Shown: positions 15,904-23,959 of the stretch, one piece after another
Position numbering within the stretch: position 1 is the stretch's first letter
How the letters are laid out: each line of letters starts with the position of its first letter
Made by a program: the position numbers and the translations under genes
NCBI GenBank assembly: GCA_018820205.1
Contig: JAHJOK010000087.1
Coordinates: forward strand, 1 to 34,703
Direction of reading: 5' to 3'
DNA: 34,703 nucleotides
Origin: Alphaproteobacteria bacterium
GTDB taxonomy: Bacteria > Pseudomonadota > Alphaproteobacteria > Caulobacterales > Caulobacteraceae
The notes under the pieces: model-generated
Databases searched by the model: none
Told to the model about the DNA's origin: nothing
What the model saw: the letters and a program-made list of their open reading frames with translations, nothing else

Positions 15904-16788
15904 TCAGCTACCCCAGACTTTTTGCGCCGGTGGCGCCTCGGCGAGGATCTGGGCGATCGCCGCGCCGACTTCTGCAGGCTGCCAGCGCTTGCCCTTCTCC
16001 CGCGTGACACTGGTGCGCCAGCCATCAGCCAGAGAAATGCGCCCACCTTCGGCCTCGAACACGCAACCGGTCACCTGCGCGGATTCAGCTGACGCAAACC
16101 AGGCAACAACACTGGAGACATTCTCAGGTGCCCAATAGTCAAAGCTGCCATCCTCGGGCTTCGCCATCCGCGTAGCCATCGCCTCCACCGCTGTGGTCAT
16201 GCCGGTGCGCGCGGCCGGCGCCACGGCATTTGCAGTGACGCCGTAGCGACCAAGTTCGGCGGCCTGGTTCAGGGTCAGCGCGGCGATGCCAGCCTTGGCC
16301 GCAGCGTAGTTTGACTGACCAATCGAGCCCTGCAGTCCGGCGCCGGAGGTTGTGTTGATGATGCGCGCATCGATCTTTTTGCCGGCCTTGCTCTGGTCGC
16401 GCCAGTAGTGCACCGCATGCGAGGCAATGCAGAAATGGCCCTTCAGGTGCACGGACATGATGGCGTCCCAGTCAGCCTCGGTCATTGAGGCGAACATGCG
16501 GTCACGGTTGATCCCGGCGTTGTTCAGCACCACGTGCAGCTCGCCGAAGGTTTCGATGGCCTGGTGCACCGCATTCTCGCTGTCGGCATAGCTGGTGATA
16601 TCCGAAGTATTCACCACCGCTCGCCCGCCGGCTTCGGTGATCTCGTCCACCACCGCCTGCGCCGCCGCCTGATTGATGTCGTTGACCAGTACACAGGCGC
16701 CTTCCGCGGCAAAGACCCGTGCATGCGCGGCACCCAGGCCGCCACCCGCGCCGGTGATGATCACCACGCGATCGTTGAGAATTCCCAT
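15904..16788 (-). CDS. short-chain dehydrogenase of the Rv3548c/17-beta-HSD4-like type
   Basis: A 294-residue SDR with TGAGGGLGAAH at the N-terminus, VNDI after the second strand, NNAGINRDRMFASM, and the catalytic region INTTSGAGLQGSIGQSNYAAAKAG. A C-terminal extension, KRWQPAEVGAAI, is shared with SDRs of the mycobacterial steroid regulon such as Rv3548c (resemblance from memory). These relatives are thought to oxidise 3-hydroxyacyl-CoA intermediates of ring or side-chain degradation. AAGGAG lies seven bases before ATG 16788. The gene follows the FadA6-type thiolase after a 179-base gap that looks like a dispersed repeat. The exact substrate is not readable from sequence. Confidence 0.82.
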   Translation of the reverse strand: MGILNDRVVIITGAGGGLGAAHARVFAAEGACVLVNDINQAAAQAVVDEITEAGGRAVVNTSDITSYADSENAVHQAIETFGELHVVLNNAGINRDRMFASMTEADWDAIMSVHLKGHFCIASHAVHYWRDQSKAGKKIDARIINTTSGAGLQGSIGQSNYAAAKAGIAALTLNQAAELGRYGVTANAVAPAARTGMTTAVEAMATRMAKPEDGSFDYWAPENVSSVVAWFASAESAQVTGCVFEAEGGRISLADGWRTSVTREKGKRWQPAEVGAAIAQILAEAPPAQKVWGS

Positions 16789-16800
16789 GCTTTGCTCCTT

Positions 16801-16967
16801 TTGATAACTGAAAGCCGCTCCGGAGGTCGGAGGCGCCCGCAAACGCTTCGCGAGCTCAGGGCAGGCAAGGCGAAATCGGCTGGGGAAGCGGAGTTTGCAG
16901 AGGCAAATGAGCATCTCACGGCCGATTTCAACGCCGCATAACCAAGCGCAGCAGCGATTGATGCGCC
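16801..16967. repeat. probable dispersed intergenic repeat
   Basis: The gap between the FadA6-type thiolase and the SDR contains GAAATCGGC (16872-16880) and GCCGATTTC (16921-16929), perfect 9-bp inverted copies with a 40-base spacer. The text around them (AGTTTGCAGAGGCAAATGAG, AACGCCGCATAACC) resembles intergenic repeats I recall from pseudomonads. The dispersed nature cannot be shown from one copy. Confidence 0.35.
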
Positions 16968-18119
16968 CTACAAACGTTCGATGATGGTGACGTTCGCCTG
17001 TCCACCGCCTTCGCACATGGTCTGCAACCCATAGCGCCCGCCGGTGCGTTCCAGCTCGTGCAGCAATGTGGTCATCAGCCGGGCACCGGTGGCACCCAGC
17101 GGGTGGCCGAGCGCGATGGCGCCACCGTTGACGTTGGTGCGCGCAGGGTCGTAGTCCAGCTCGTGTTGCCAGGCCATCACCACCGAGGCAAACGCCTCGT
17201 TGATCTCCACCAAATCGATGTCATTGACCGTCATGCCGGCCTTCTTCAGCGCATGGCGAGTGGCCTCGATTGGTGCCGTCAGATGCCAGATCGGATCGTC
17301 ACCGCGCACCGACAGTTGGTGAATGCGTGCCCTGGGTGTCAGCCCGTAGCGCTTGAGTGCCGCTTCCGAGACCACCAGCAGCGCCGCCGAAGCGTCGCAA
17401 GTCTGGCTGGAGACAGCGGCAGTGATGTCGGGATATTGCGCATCGACCGGTTCGAGCGAAGCCATCTTTTCCAGCGTGCTGTGGCGCGGCGTCTCGTCGA
17501 TGCTGACGCCTTCGAGCGGCACGATTTCCCGGCTGAAATGCCCCGCCTCTATGGCAGCCAGCGCACGCCGATGGCTTTCCAGGGCGAAGGCTTCCATCTG
17601 GCCACGGGCGAAGCCCCAATGCCTGGCGATGCGTTGGGCGGCATAGAACTGGTTCACCGGCTGGTCGCCGAAACGCGCCTGCCAGCCGCGGCTGCCGGAG
17701 AACGGATCACTGAAGCCCAGCGGCTGCCCGGCCAGCATCGCCGAGGAAATGGGAATCTGCGTCATGGTCTGTACACCGCCGACAGCTACCACGTCCTGGG
17801 TGCCGCTCATCACCGCCTGGGCGGCGAAATGCAGCGCCTGCTGGGACGAGCCGCACTGGCGATCGACCGTGGTGCCAGGCACGTTCAGCGGCAGACCAGC
17901 CGCGAGCCACGCGGTACGGGCGATGTCACCCGCCTGCGAACCGATGGTGTCGACACAGCCAAAAATCACATCGTCATAGTCTTCGGCAGGAACGGCATTG
18001 CGCTCCACTAGTGCCTTGAGCGCGTGCGCGCCCAGGTCGATGGCATGGACGTGGGCCAGCCCTCCCTTGCGCTTGCCGGTCGGGCTGCGCAGCGCGTCGA
18101 CAATATAGGCTTCAGCCAT
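16968..18119 (-). CDS. fadA6: FadA6-type steroid thiolase
   Basis: A 383-residue thiolase. The nucleophile is C89 ([13 protein letters not shown]), with EINEAFAS, H339 in [11 protein letters not shown] and C369 in TMCEGGG. Resemblance to mycobacterial FadA6 covers the whole length: [56 protein letters not shown], and ANVTIIERL at the end. FadA6 performs thiolysis late in C/D-ring breakdown. ATG 18119 lies three bases after the preceding acyl-CoA dehydrogenase stop, with AGGA inside that gene's end, so it belongs to the same operon. Confidence 0.8.
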   Translation of the reverse strand: MAEAYIVDALRSPTGKRKGGLAHVHAIDLGAHALKALVERNAVPAEDYDDVIFGCVDTIGSQAGDIARTAWLAAGLPLNVPGTTVDRQCGSSQQALHFAAQAVMSGTQDVVAVGGVQTMTQIPISSAMLAGQPLGFSDPFSGSRGWQARFGDQPVNQFYAAQRIARHWGFARGQMEAFALESHRRALAAIEAGHFSREIVPLEGVSIDETPRHSTLEKMASLEPVDAQYPDITAAVSSQTCDASAALLVVSEAALKRYGLTPRARIHQLSVRGDDPIWHLTAPIEATRHALKKAGMTVNDIDLVEINEAFASVVMAWQHELDYDPARTNVNGGAIALGHPLGATGARLMTTLLHELERTGGRYGLQTMCEGGGQANVTIIERL

Positions 18120-18122
18120 CGG

Positions 18123-19181
18123 TCATTCCTCGAAAGTGAACTGCGGGCCGACAGCGGCGCCGTCGGCGAGGATGGCCGTGGCCACCCGCGATTTGTGACA
18201 GGCGCGATCGCCCCAGGCCGAGTCCAGCGCCCAGGCGCGCTTCATGAACATCTGCAGATCGACCTCCCAGGTGTACCCCATCGCCCCGTGCACTTGGATG
18301 CCGTGGCGCGCGGCGAGCCAGGCTGCCTCGCAACAAGCCAGCTTGGCGTGCGAAACGCGCACGTCGACCTGGCTGTCACCATTTGCCAGCGCGTGGGCGG
18401 CGCGGTAGAGCACCGGCTTGGCGAACTCGATCTTGCCGGCGACATCGGCCAGGTGATGCTTGATCGCCTGGAAGCTGCCGATCGGCTTGCCGAACTGCTT
18501 GCGTTGCACCACGTAGTCGACCGAGAGGTCGAGCATGCGCTGGGCCAGGCCCAGGCTCTGCCCGGCCACAGCCAGGGCACCGCGGTTGAGCGTGGCGCGC
18601 CACAGTGCACGGCCAGTGTCGGCCCCGGCCATGCGCGTCTGCGCGGTCGGGTTCCAGCTGATGCGTCCAAGCCGACGCGAGCTGTCGATGCTCGGGTTGC
18701 GCTCGATGTCGATTTCGGCCCGCGGCACGGCGTGCACTTCGCCGTCGTGCTCAAGCAACAGCACCTCGGCCAGGTGCGCATCGGCAACCAGCAGGTTGAC
18801 CGGATGCCCGACCGCGATGCGCACGGCACCCTCGGCGATCTTCTCCAGCAGCTCGTCGCGGCGCGGCGTGCCCTCGGGCAGCCCGGCGAGCAGGCCGGTG
18901 GCGACATAGGCGGTATCGGCCAGCGAGTCGGGAATGGCGTAGTAGCCCAGTTCCTGCGTCAGCAGCGACCAGGCAATGTCGTCCATACCCAGGCCGCCCT
19001 GCGCTTCGGGAACCGACAAAGCGGTCAGGCCCTGTTCGGCCATCTTGCGGCGCAGTTCCGGCGATCGGCCCTCTTCGGTTTCCCAGATGTCGCGGAGCAT
19101 CTCCGGCGGCGCCTCAGTCATCAGAAAACGGCTGATCGCCTCGCGAAAGGCGAGCTGGTCATCGGTGAAAGTGAAATCCAT
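18123..19181 (-). CDS. acyl-CoA dehydrogenase-like subunit lacking the catalytic glutamate
   Basis: A 352-residue ACAD-fold protein, shorter than the usual ~380. The N-terminal helix MDFTFTDDQLAFREA, the central GLTALSVPEAQGGLGMDD and the C-terminal FAD/tetramer region (YVVQRKQFGKPIGSFQAIKHHLAD, VHGAMGYTWE) are clear. Where its partner has the isovaleryl-CoA-dehydrogenase-type catalytic Glu, this protein has N199 (TLNRGALAV), and there is no C-terminal Glu of the MCAD type. This fits the alpha2-beta2 steroid ACADs of actinobacteria (for example FadE28-FadE29), where only one subunit carries the base. ATG 19181 has GAGGGGG upstream; the gene starts 10 bases after its partner. Confidence 0.85.
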   Translation of the reverse strand: MDFTFTDDQLAFREAISRFLMTEAPPEMLRDIWETEEGRSPELRRKMAEQGLTALSVPEAQGGLGMDDIAWSLLTQELGYYAIPDSLADTAYVATGLLAGLPEGTPRRDELLEKIAEGAVRIAVGHPVNLLVADAHLAEVLLLEHDGEVHAVPRAEIDIERNPSIDSSRRLGRISWNPTAQTRMAGADTGRALWRATLNRGALAVAGQSLGLAQRMLDLSVDYVVQRKQFGKPIGSFQAIKHHLADVAGKIEFAKPVLYRAAHALANGDSQVDVRVSHAKLACCEAAWLAARHGIQVHGAMGYTWEVDLQMFMKRAWALDSAWGDRACHKSRVATAILADGAAVGPQFTFEE

Positions 19182-19191
19182 GTTCGCCCCC

Positions 19192-20358
19192 TCAAGCTTT
19201 CGGCAGGCCGAGCATCCGCTCGGCGATGATGTTGCGCTGGATCTCGTTGGTGCCGGCGTAGATCGGCCCGGCCTGGGCGAACAGGAAGCCCTCCAGCCAC
19301 TGGCCGCTTTCGACGGCTTCGGGTGCGTTGCCCCGGAGCTCGGCGCGGGCACCAAGGATGCGCATGGCCGTTTCGTGCATCTTCAGGTCCAGCTCGGACC
19401 AGACCACCTTGTTGATGCTGGACTCGGCTCCGATCTTCGCGCCTCTGCCGATCAGCCCGACGGTGTGGTACGCCGAGTACGCATAGGCCTGCGCACCCAT
19501 CCAGCTGTCGATCACCGCATCGCGCAGCCCCGGATCGCGCTCGGCTACCTCGGGGTGCGCCTTGTACAACTCAACCAGGCGCTGGGCGGTCTGCTGGAAG
19601 CGTGCCGGCGAGCGCAGCAGCAGGCCGCGCTCGAAGCCGGCGGTGGCCATCGCCACATTCCAGCCCTGGCCTTCACCGCCGATAAGGTTTGTCGCCGGTA
19701 CCCGCACGTCGTCGAAGAACACCTCGGCGAAGGCGTCCTTACCGTTGAGCGCCTTGATCGGCCGGATGGTCACGCCCGGTGCGTCGAGCGGTACCAGCAG
19801 GTAGCTCAGCCCGTGATGGCGGCTGCTGGCCGGGTCGGTGCGGAACAGGCCGAAGATCCAGTCGGCGAAGATCGCCCGGGTCGACCAGGTCTTTTGCCCA
19901 TTGACAACATAGTGGTCGCCGTCGGCGGTCGCCTTGCTGCGGATCGCCGCCATGTCGGAGCCGGCGTTCGGCTCCGACCAGCCCTGCGCCCACATGTCCT
20001 CGCTGGAAGCGATACGCGGCAGGAAGCGGCGCTTCTGCTCCTCGGTGCCGAACTCCATCAGGGTCGGGCCCAGCAGCAATTGGCCGTTCTGGTTGACGCG
20101 CATCGGAGCGCCCGCGGCGTAGTACTCCTCCTCGAAGATAAGCCACTCGATCAGGTCGCAGCCGCGCCCGCCCAGGTGTTCCGGCCACATGACCATCGAC
20201 AGGCGGTTGGCGTACAGGCGCCCTTCCCACTCACGGTGCTCCTCGAATCCCTCGCGGGTGTCGTAACTGGCCAGCGGTGTGTGCGGCACGTTGTCTCTGA
20301 GCCACTCGCGCACTTCGGCGCGGAAGGCCTTCTGGGAATCGGTAAAGGTCAGCTGCAT
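19192..20358 (-). CDS. acyl-CoA dehydrogenase, catalytic subunit of a heteromeric pair
   Basis: A 388-residue acyl-CoA dehydrogenase: MQLTFTDSQKAFRAE, MVMWPEHLGGRG, AQGWSEPNAGSDMA for FAD binding, NGQKTWST, and IYAGTNEIQRNIIAERMLGLP at the end. The MCAD-type catalytic Glu position is A368 (IYAGT). E243 in TAGFERGLLL aligns by eye with the catalytic Glu of isovaleryl-CoA dehydrogenase (LERLVLAGG), so it is probably active. It resembles FadE30/FadE32-group enzymes of the mycobacterial steroid regulon; I cannot say which. ATG 20358 is 10 bases after echA20, and the non-catalytic partner follows 10 bases downstream. It likely oxidises a C/D-ring-derived acyl-CoA. Confidence 0.87.
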   Translation of the reverse strand: MQLTFTDSQKAFRAEVREWLRDNVPHTPLASYDTREGFEEHREWEGRLYANRLSMVMWPEHLGGRGCDLIEWLIFEEEYYAAGAPMRVNQNGQLLLGPTLMEFGTEEQKRRFLPRIASSEDMWAQGWSEPNAGSDMAAIRSKATADGDHYVVNGQKTWSTRAIFADWIFGLFRTDPASSRHHGLSYLLVPLDAPGVTIRPIKALNGKDAFAEVFFDDVRVPATNLIGGEGQGWNVAMATAGFERGLLLRSPARFQQTAQRLVELYKAHPEVAERDPGLRDAVIDSWMGAQAYAYSAYHTVGLIGRGAKIGAESSINKVVWSELDLKMHETAMRILGARAELRGNAPEAVESGQWLEGFLFAQAGPIYAGTNEIQRNIIAERMLGLPKA

Positions 20359-20368
20359 GGCGGCGCTC

Positions 20369-21121
20369 TCAGAACTGGGTGTCGCGTTTTTCGACGAAGG
20401 CGCGGCGGGTCTCGGCCGAGTCCGGCTGGGTGTACGCCTCAAGGGTGAAGCCCTGTTCCCAGCGGTACTTGGCTTCCAGATCGCCATCCTCGATGCCGTT
20501 GAGCGCCTCTTTGGCGATGCGGATCATCGCCGGGCTCTTGGCCGCGATCTTCGCGGCGATCTCGCGGGCGGCGGCGGGCAGCTCGTCGCGCTCGACCAGC
20601 CGTTCGATGAAGCCGTACTGCATGGCGTCCGGTGCACTGACCTTTTCGCCGGTGAAGAACATGTAGCGAACCTTCTGCACCGGGAACAGGCGCTGCAGGT
20701 GCGCGCCGCCGCCCATCGCGCCGCGGTCGACCTCCGGCAGGGCGAAGGTGGCGCAGCGCGAGGCGACCACGATGTCCGCCGCACCGGTCATGCCGATGCC
20801 GCCGCCGAGCACGAAGCCATGCACGGCGACGATCACCGGTACCTGGCAACGGTGGATGGCCTTGAAGGTCGCGTAGTTTCCGGCGTTGACCTTGACGATC
20901 CGCTCCGGGTGCGCGTCCAGCTCCTTGATGTCGACGCCGGCGCAGAAGCCGCGCCCCTCGGCCCGCACGATCAGCACGCGCACCTCAGGGTCGGCGCCCA
21001 GCTCATCGATCCGGGCGGCCAGGGCCAGCCACTCATCGCTGTCCAGCGCGTTGACAGGGGGCTTGGCCAGCACCAGTTCGGCGATGCCCTGGTTGATCTC
21101 TACCTTGAATGCACTACTCAT
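20369..21121 (-). CDS. echA20: EchA20-like crotonase (D-ring opening hydrolase)
   Basis: A 250-residue crotonase. In Mycobacterium EchA20 hydrolytically opens ring D of HIEC-CoA, giving COCHEA-CoA. Recognisable features are KPPVNALDSDEW, EGRGFCAGVDIKELD, HGFVLGGGIGMTGAADIVVAS and ATFALPEVDRGAMGGGAHL, with AKEALN and YRWEQGFT near the end. All of these echo mycobacterial EchA20. The Glu in LPEV corresponds to the second catalytic Glu of hydratases; the first is replaced by Gly (GGIGM), as I recall it is in EchA20. Its ATG overlaps the ipdC stop as ATGA, so translation is coupled. The first acyl-CoA dehydrogenase follows 10 bases later. Confidence 0.85.
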   Translation of the reverse strand: MSSAFKVEINQGIAELVLAKPPVNALDSDEWLALAARIDELGADPEVRVLIVRAEGRGFCAGVDIKELDAHPERIVKVNAGNYATFKAIHRCQVPVIVAVHGFVLGGGIGMTGAADIVVASRCATFALPEVDRGAMGGGAHLQRLFPVQKVRYMFFTGEKVSAPDAMQYGFIERLVERDELPAAAREIAAKIAAKSPAMIRIAKEALNGIEDGDLEAKYRWEQGFTLEAYTQPDSAETRRAFVEKRDTQF

Positions 21122-22233
21122 GCGTGAGCCCTCTGTTGTTCAATCTCCGGCGCATCTGCCGGCTCCATAGGCAGGCGTGCGTACAGGCACTGCAGGCACC
21201 GTTCGGCTTCGCCGGCGATTTGTTCGATGAGTTCCTGGCAGCTCGGCAGGCTGTCGATGGCGGCTGCCACCTGGCCGCTAGGCAGAATGCCCTCGTCAGG
21301 CACACCATCAACCATCGAGCGTTCCAGCAGCACCGGCTGGTTGGCTGCCATGACCACTTGCGAAAGCGTCGAGGGGTCTTCCCGGATCGCCTTGAAGAAG
21401 GTCCTGAACATGTGCGCGCTGCTCATGCCCGTCTGTGCCTGCCACTGGCGTGCGCTGCGCAGGGCGATCAACAGCCGGCCCATGGGGCTGGCCTTCTCCA
21501 ATCGATTGATGAAGGGGTTGTCGATCATCCGGTGGCGCATGCCGTCGACCGCCAGGGTGACGCGGATCTGCTGGGTGTCCTTCACCGCTAGGTAACGCTC
21601 CAGCGTGGCGCGCGGGGTCGGCGAATCAGAGGTCATCAGAAAGCGGGTGCCCATGGCGATGCCCTCGGCACCCGCGGCCAGCGCCGAAGCCAGGCCGCGC
21701 CCGGTTGAATAGCCACCGGCAGCGATCACCGGCACCGACACCGCATCGAGCACCTGTGGCAGGAGGATGGTGGTTGGCACACCGCCGGTGTGACCACCGC
21801 CCTCGCCGCCTTGGATCGTCACGATATCGGCACCCAACTCCACCGCCTTCTGCGCATGCTTGAGCGCACCGACCGTAGGAATGCACAGCACGCCCGCCGC
21901 CTTGAAGCGGGCAATGGTGGCCTTGTCCGGGCCGCGACCGTAGCTGACCGCACGCAGGCGGTACTGGATGGCCAGGTCGACGCACTGCGCGGCGTTGTCC
22001 TGGAACATGTGAAAGTTCAGGCCGAAGTTACTGCCGCCCGTGGCCTGGATGACCTTCTTGATCTCGCCTTCCAGGTCCTGCGCGGGGATGGTCGCGCCGG
22101 CCAGGAAGCCGAAGCCGCCGGCCAGGGTCGTGGCGATCACCAGATTGGCGTCAGCCACCCAGCCCATGGCCGTCTGCACGATCGGGTAGCGGCAACCGAG
22201 CGCTTCGGTCAGGCGGGTCTGAAGCATCGTCAT
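21118..22233 (-). CDS. ipdC: IpdC-like flavin-dependent reductase (nitronate monooxygenase fold)
   Basis: A 371-residue FMN protein of the 2-nitropropane dioxygenase/nitronate monooxygenase fold. Markers are CRYPIVQTAMGWVADANL, LNFHMFQ, the QGGEGGGHTGG loop, IAAGGYSTGRGLASAL and GTRFLMT for phosphate binding. In steroid degraders the member at this position is IpdC, which takes part in forming the unsaturated HIEC-CoA before ring opening. Assignment over a true nitronate monooxygenase rests on the neighbours, ipdA and ipdB upstream and echA20 downstream. It overlaps both adjacent genes by ATGA. Confidence 0.85.
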   Translation of the reverse strand: MTMLQTRLTEALGCRYPIVQTAMGWVADANLVIATTLAGGFGFLAGATIPAQDLEGEIKKVIQATGGSNFGLNFHMFQDNAAQCVDLAIQYRLRAVSYGRGPDKATIARFKAAGVLCIPTVGALKHAQKAVELGADIVTIQGGEGGGHTGGVPTTILLPQVLDAVSVPVIAAGGYSTGRGLASALAAGAEGIAMGTRFLMTSDSPTPRATLERYLAVKDTQQIRVTLAVDGMRHRMIDNPFINRLEKASPMGRLLIALRSARQWQAQTGMSSAHMFRTFFKAIREDPSTLSQVVMAANQPVLLERSMVDGVPDEGILPSGQVAAAIDSLPSCQELIEQIAGEAERCLQCLYARLPMEPADAPEIEQQRAHA

Positions 22234-23141
22234 GACGCCTCTCCCCGGCTGGCCTGCGCCTTGTTCGCCTGGGCCATGGCCTTGCCGTCGAAGCCGCCCA
22301 GCTTGTCGCCGGAGATCAGTTCGTTGTGTACATGGGCGAAGTGGTGCCAGGCGAACACTGCCTCCATCCCGGTACGCTTGCCCTGTAGATCTTCAATGTG
22401 ATTAACCGCCTGCTTGGTTAGCGCCAGCCCCATGCGCGGCTGTGTGGCAATGCGCCGAGCGATGTCCAGCGTCTGCTGCTCCAGCGCCTCGCGCGGGACC
22501 ACGCGGTTAACCATGCCCAGCTCGTAGGCGCGCGCCGCCGGCATGCGCTCGCCAAGAAAGAGGAACTCCTTGGCGATGCGCGGATGCATTTCGAAAGCGT
22601 GGGCGAAGTACTCCACACCCGGAATGCCCATGCGCACCACCGGGTCCTGGAAGAAGGCGTCCTCGCTGGCAACGATCAGGTCGCAGACCCAGGCCAGCAT
22701 CAATCCACCGGCGACACAGGCGCCCTGAACCATGGCGATGGTCGGCTTAGGAATCTCCCGCCAGCGCCGGCACATGTTCAGATACACCTCCTGCTCGCGC
22801 ACATAGAGGAATTCGCCGCCCGGTTTGTTGCTGTGGTCCCACCACAAGTGCTGGCGCTCGAATGGCCTGTTGACGTCGCGGCCCGGCGTACCGATGTCGT
22901 GCCCCGCGGAAAAGTGCTTACCAGTGCCGCCGAGCACGATGACCTTGACGCTGTCGTCGTCCACCGCACGGCGGAAGGCGGCGTCCAGTGCATAGGTCAT
23001 CTGCGAGTTCTGCACGTTGTTGAACTGCGGCCGGCTCAGGGTCAGGATCGCCACGCCATCCTCGACGCGGTACTGCACCGGCTCATCGGTTTCGTAGACG
23101 GCCGTGTCCGGCCGCTCGACGAAGGCGTCGTCTGGGATCAT
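22230..23141 (-). CDS. enoyl-CoA hydratase-like protein with an inserted loop
   Basis: A 303-residue crotonase, about 45 residues longer than usual. The extra length is an N-terminal strand region and a loop at ~90-125 (VNRPFERQHLWWDH, GGEFLYVREQEV). The oxyanion-hole segments are GKHFSAGHDIG and CVAGGLMLAWVCDLIV. The two hydratase glutamates seem replaced by Met and Val (GGLMLAW; FFQDPVVRMG), so simple hydration is doubtful. I recall that in Comamonas testosteroni a crotonase gene (ORF3) follows tesB-ORF1-ORF2 in the same order as here. Its ATG overlaps the ipdB stop, and its own stop overlaps the ipdC start. A C/D-ring role is inferred from this position. Confidence 0.8.
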   Translation of the reverse strand: MIPDDAFVERPDTAVYETDEPVQYRVEDGVAILTLSRPQFNNVQNSQMTYALDAAFRRAVDDDSVKVIVLGGTGKHFSAGHDIGTPGRDVNRPFERQHLWWDHSNKPGGEFLYVREQEVYLNMCRRWREIPKPTIAMVQGACVAGGLMLAWVCDLIVASEDAFFQDPVVRMGIPGVEYFAHAFEMHPRIAKEFLFLGERMPAARAYELGMVNRVVPREALEQQTLDIARRIATQPRMGLALTKQAVNHIEDLQGKRTGMEAVFAWHHFAHVHNELISGDKLGGFDGKAMAQANKAQASRGEAS

Positions 23142-23947
23142 CCGGCGATCTCCTCTGCACTGCGAATCCCGCGCGGATTGCCCTTGAGCTGCTTGCTGCG
23201 CAGATCGTGCGGATCGAGCCGCTGGATGATCGCCAGCTGCTCGGCGGTCGGATGTGGCGTCTCGCCCATGGCTTCAGCTTTCTGCAGCGGGAAGCCGGTA
23301 CGCGCCTGCACGGTGTCGAAGTCCACCCCTGGGTGCAGCGAGAGCACCTGGCAGGCGTGGTCCGGGCCGTTGAAATCCATCACGCAGAGGTCGGTGACCA
23401 CACGGCCGATGCTCATCAGCTCACGGCGCATGCCCGGTGCCCAACGCTCCTCCTTGAAACCGACGCCGGAGACCATGTCCACCTCGCCGGCGACAAAGGC
23501 GCGGGTGCTGTGATTCGGCACGAAAAAGGAGTTCTTATGATTGATGCTGTTGCCCGGCAGTCCGCGCACGCCGAGCATCGCTACCTTCGGCCGGGCGTAG
23601 TCGCCGACCACCGACAGGTTGGTCTGCGCCCAGCGATCGACCTGGGTCGGCCCGATCATCGCGTGGCGGCGGCCGTGCCAGACGCACTCGAAGATGCGCT
23701 CGAAGGGCATGTAGCCGGCGTACTTCGGCTGGTAATCGCCGCGCGGGCCGACCGGTATCGGCTCCTCGACCAGATAGGCCTCGCTATCGGTCATCAGCAG
23801 GTCCGGGTTATGGCTCAGCTTGGCCAGGCTGGCGCCCAGCCGCGGAATGATGCCCAGCCCTGAAGCGAGCAGCTCGCCATCGTCGCGCCAGGCTTCGGCG
23901 GCGGCTACGATCATCAGTTCCGCGAGGCTGAAAGTGTTATCCGACAT
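23138..23947 (-). CDS. ipdB: IpdB, beta subunit of the steroid ring-cleaving CoA hydrolase
   Basis: A 269-residue protein of the family I CoA-transferase fold, beta type. IpdAB is a hydrolase and not a transferase: it opens the last ring of COCHEA-CoA. Features include ELLASGLGIIPRLGASLAK, YLVEEPIPVG, FERIFECVWHGRRHAMIGPTQVDR, GVRGLPGNSINHKN and SLHPGVDFD. The first ATG (23953) is only one base after GGAG, so I use ATG 23947 (MSDNTFS), seven bases after it. The gene follows ipdA with a 12-base gap and overlaps the following crotonase by ATGA. Confidence 0.9.
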   Translation of the reverse strand: MSDNTFSLAELMIVAAAEAWRDDGELLASGLGIIPRLGASLAKLSHNPDLLMTDSEAYLVEEPIPVGPRGDYQPKYAGYMPFERIFECVWHGRRHAMIGPTQVDRWAQTNLSVVGDYARPKVAMLGVRGLPGNSINHKNSFFVPNHSTRAFVAGEVDMVSGVGFKEERWAPGMRRELMSIGRVVTDLCVMDFNGPDHACQVLSLHPGVDFDTVQARTGFPLQKAEAMGETPHPTAEQLAIIQRLDPHDLRSKQLKGNPRGIRSAEEIAG

Positions 23948-23959
23948 GCTCATGCTCCT

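Noticed and set aside
18024..19229. 401-residue open frame on the plus strand
   Set aside because: It is antisense to the second acyl-CoA dehydrogenase and the fadA6 start. It has no domain, and its composition is typical of a shadow frame.
18976..20448. 490-residue open frame on the plus strand
   Set aside because: It lies opposite the acyl-CoA dehydrogenase genes, whose motifs and spacing are convincing. Its protein is rich in Arg, Gly, Val and His and has no recognisable domain, as expected of an antisense frame in high-GC DNA.
21118..22233. Nitronate monooxygenase (nitroalkane detoxification) as the function
   Set aside because: The fold matches, but the gene overlaps steroid ring-degradation genes on both sides, which is the IpdC context.
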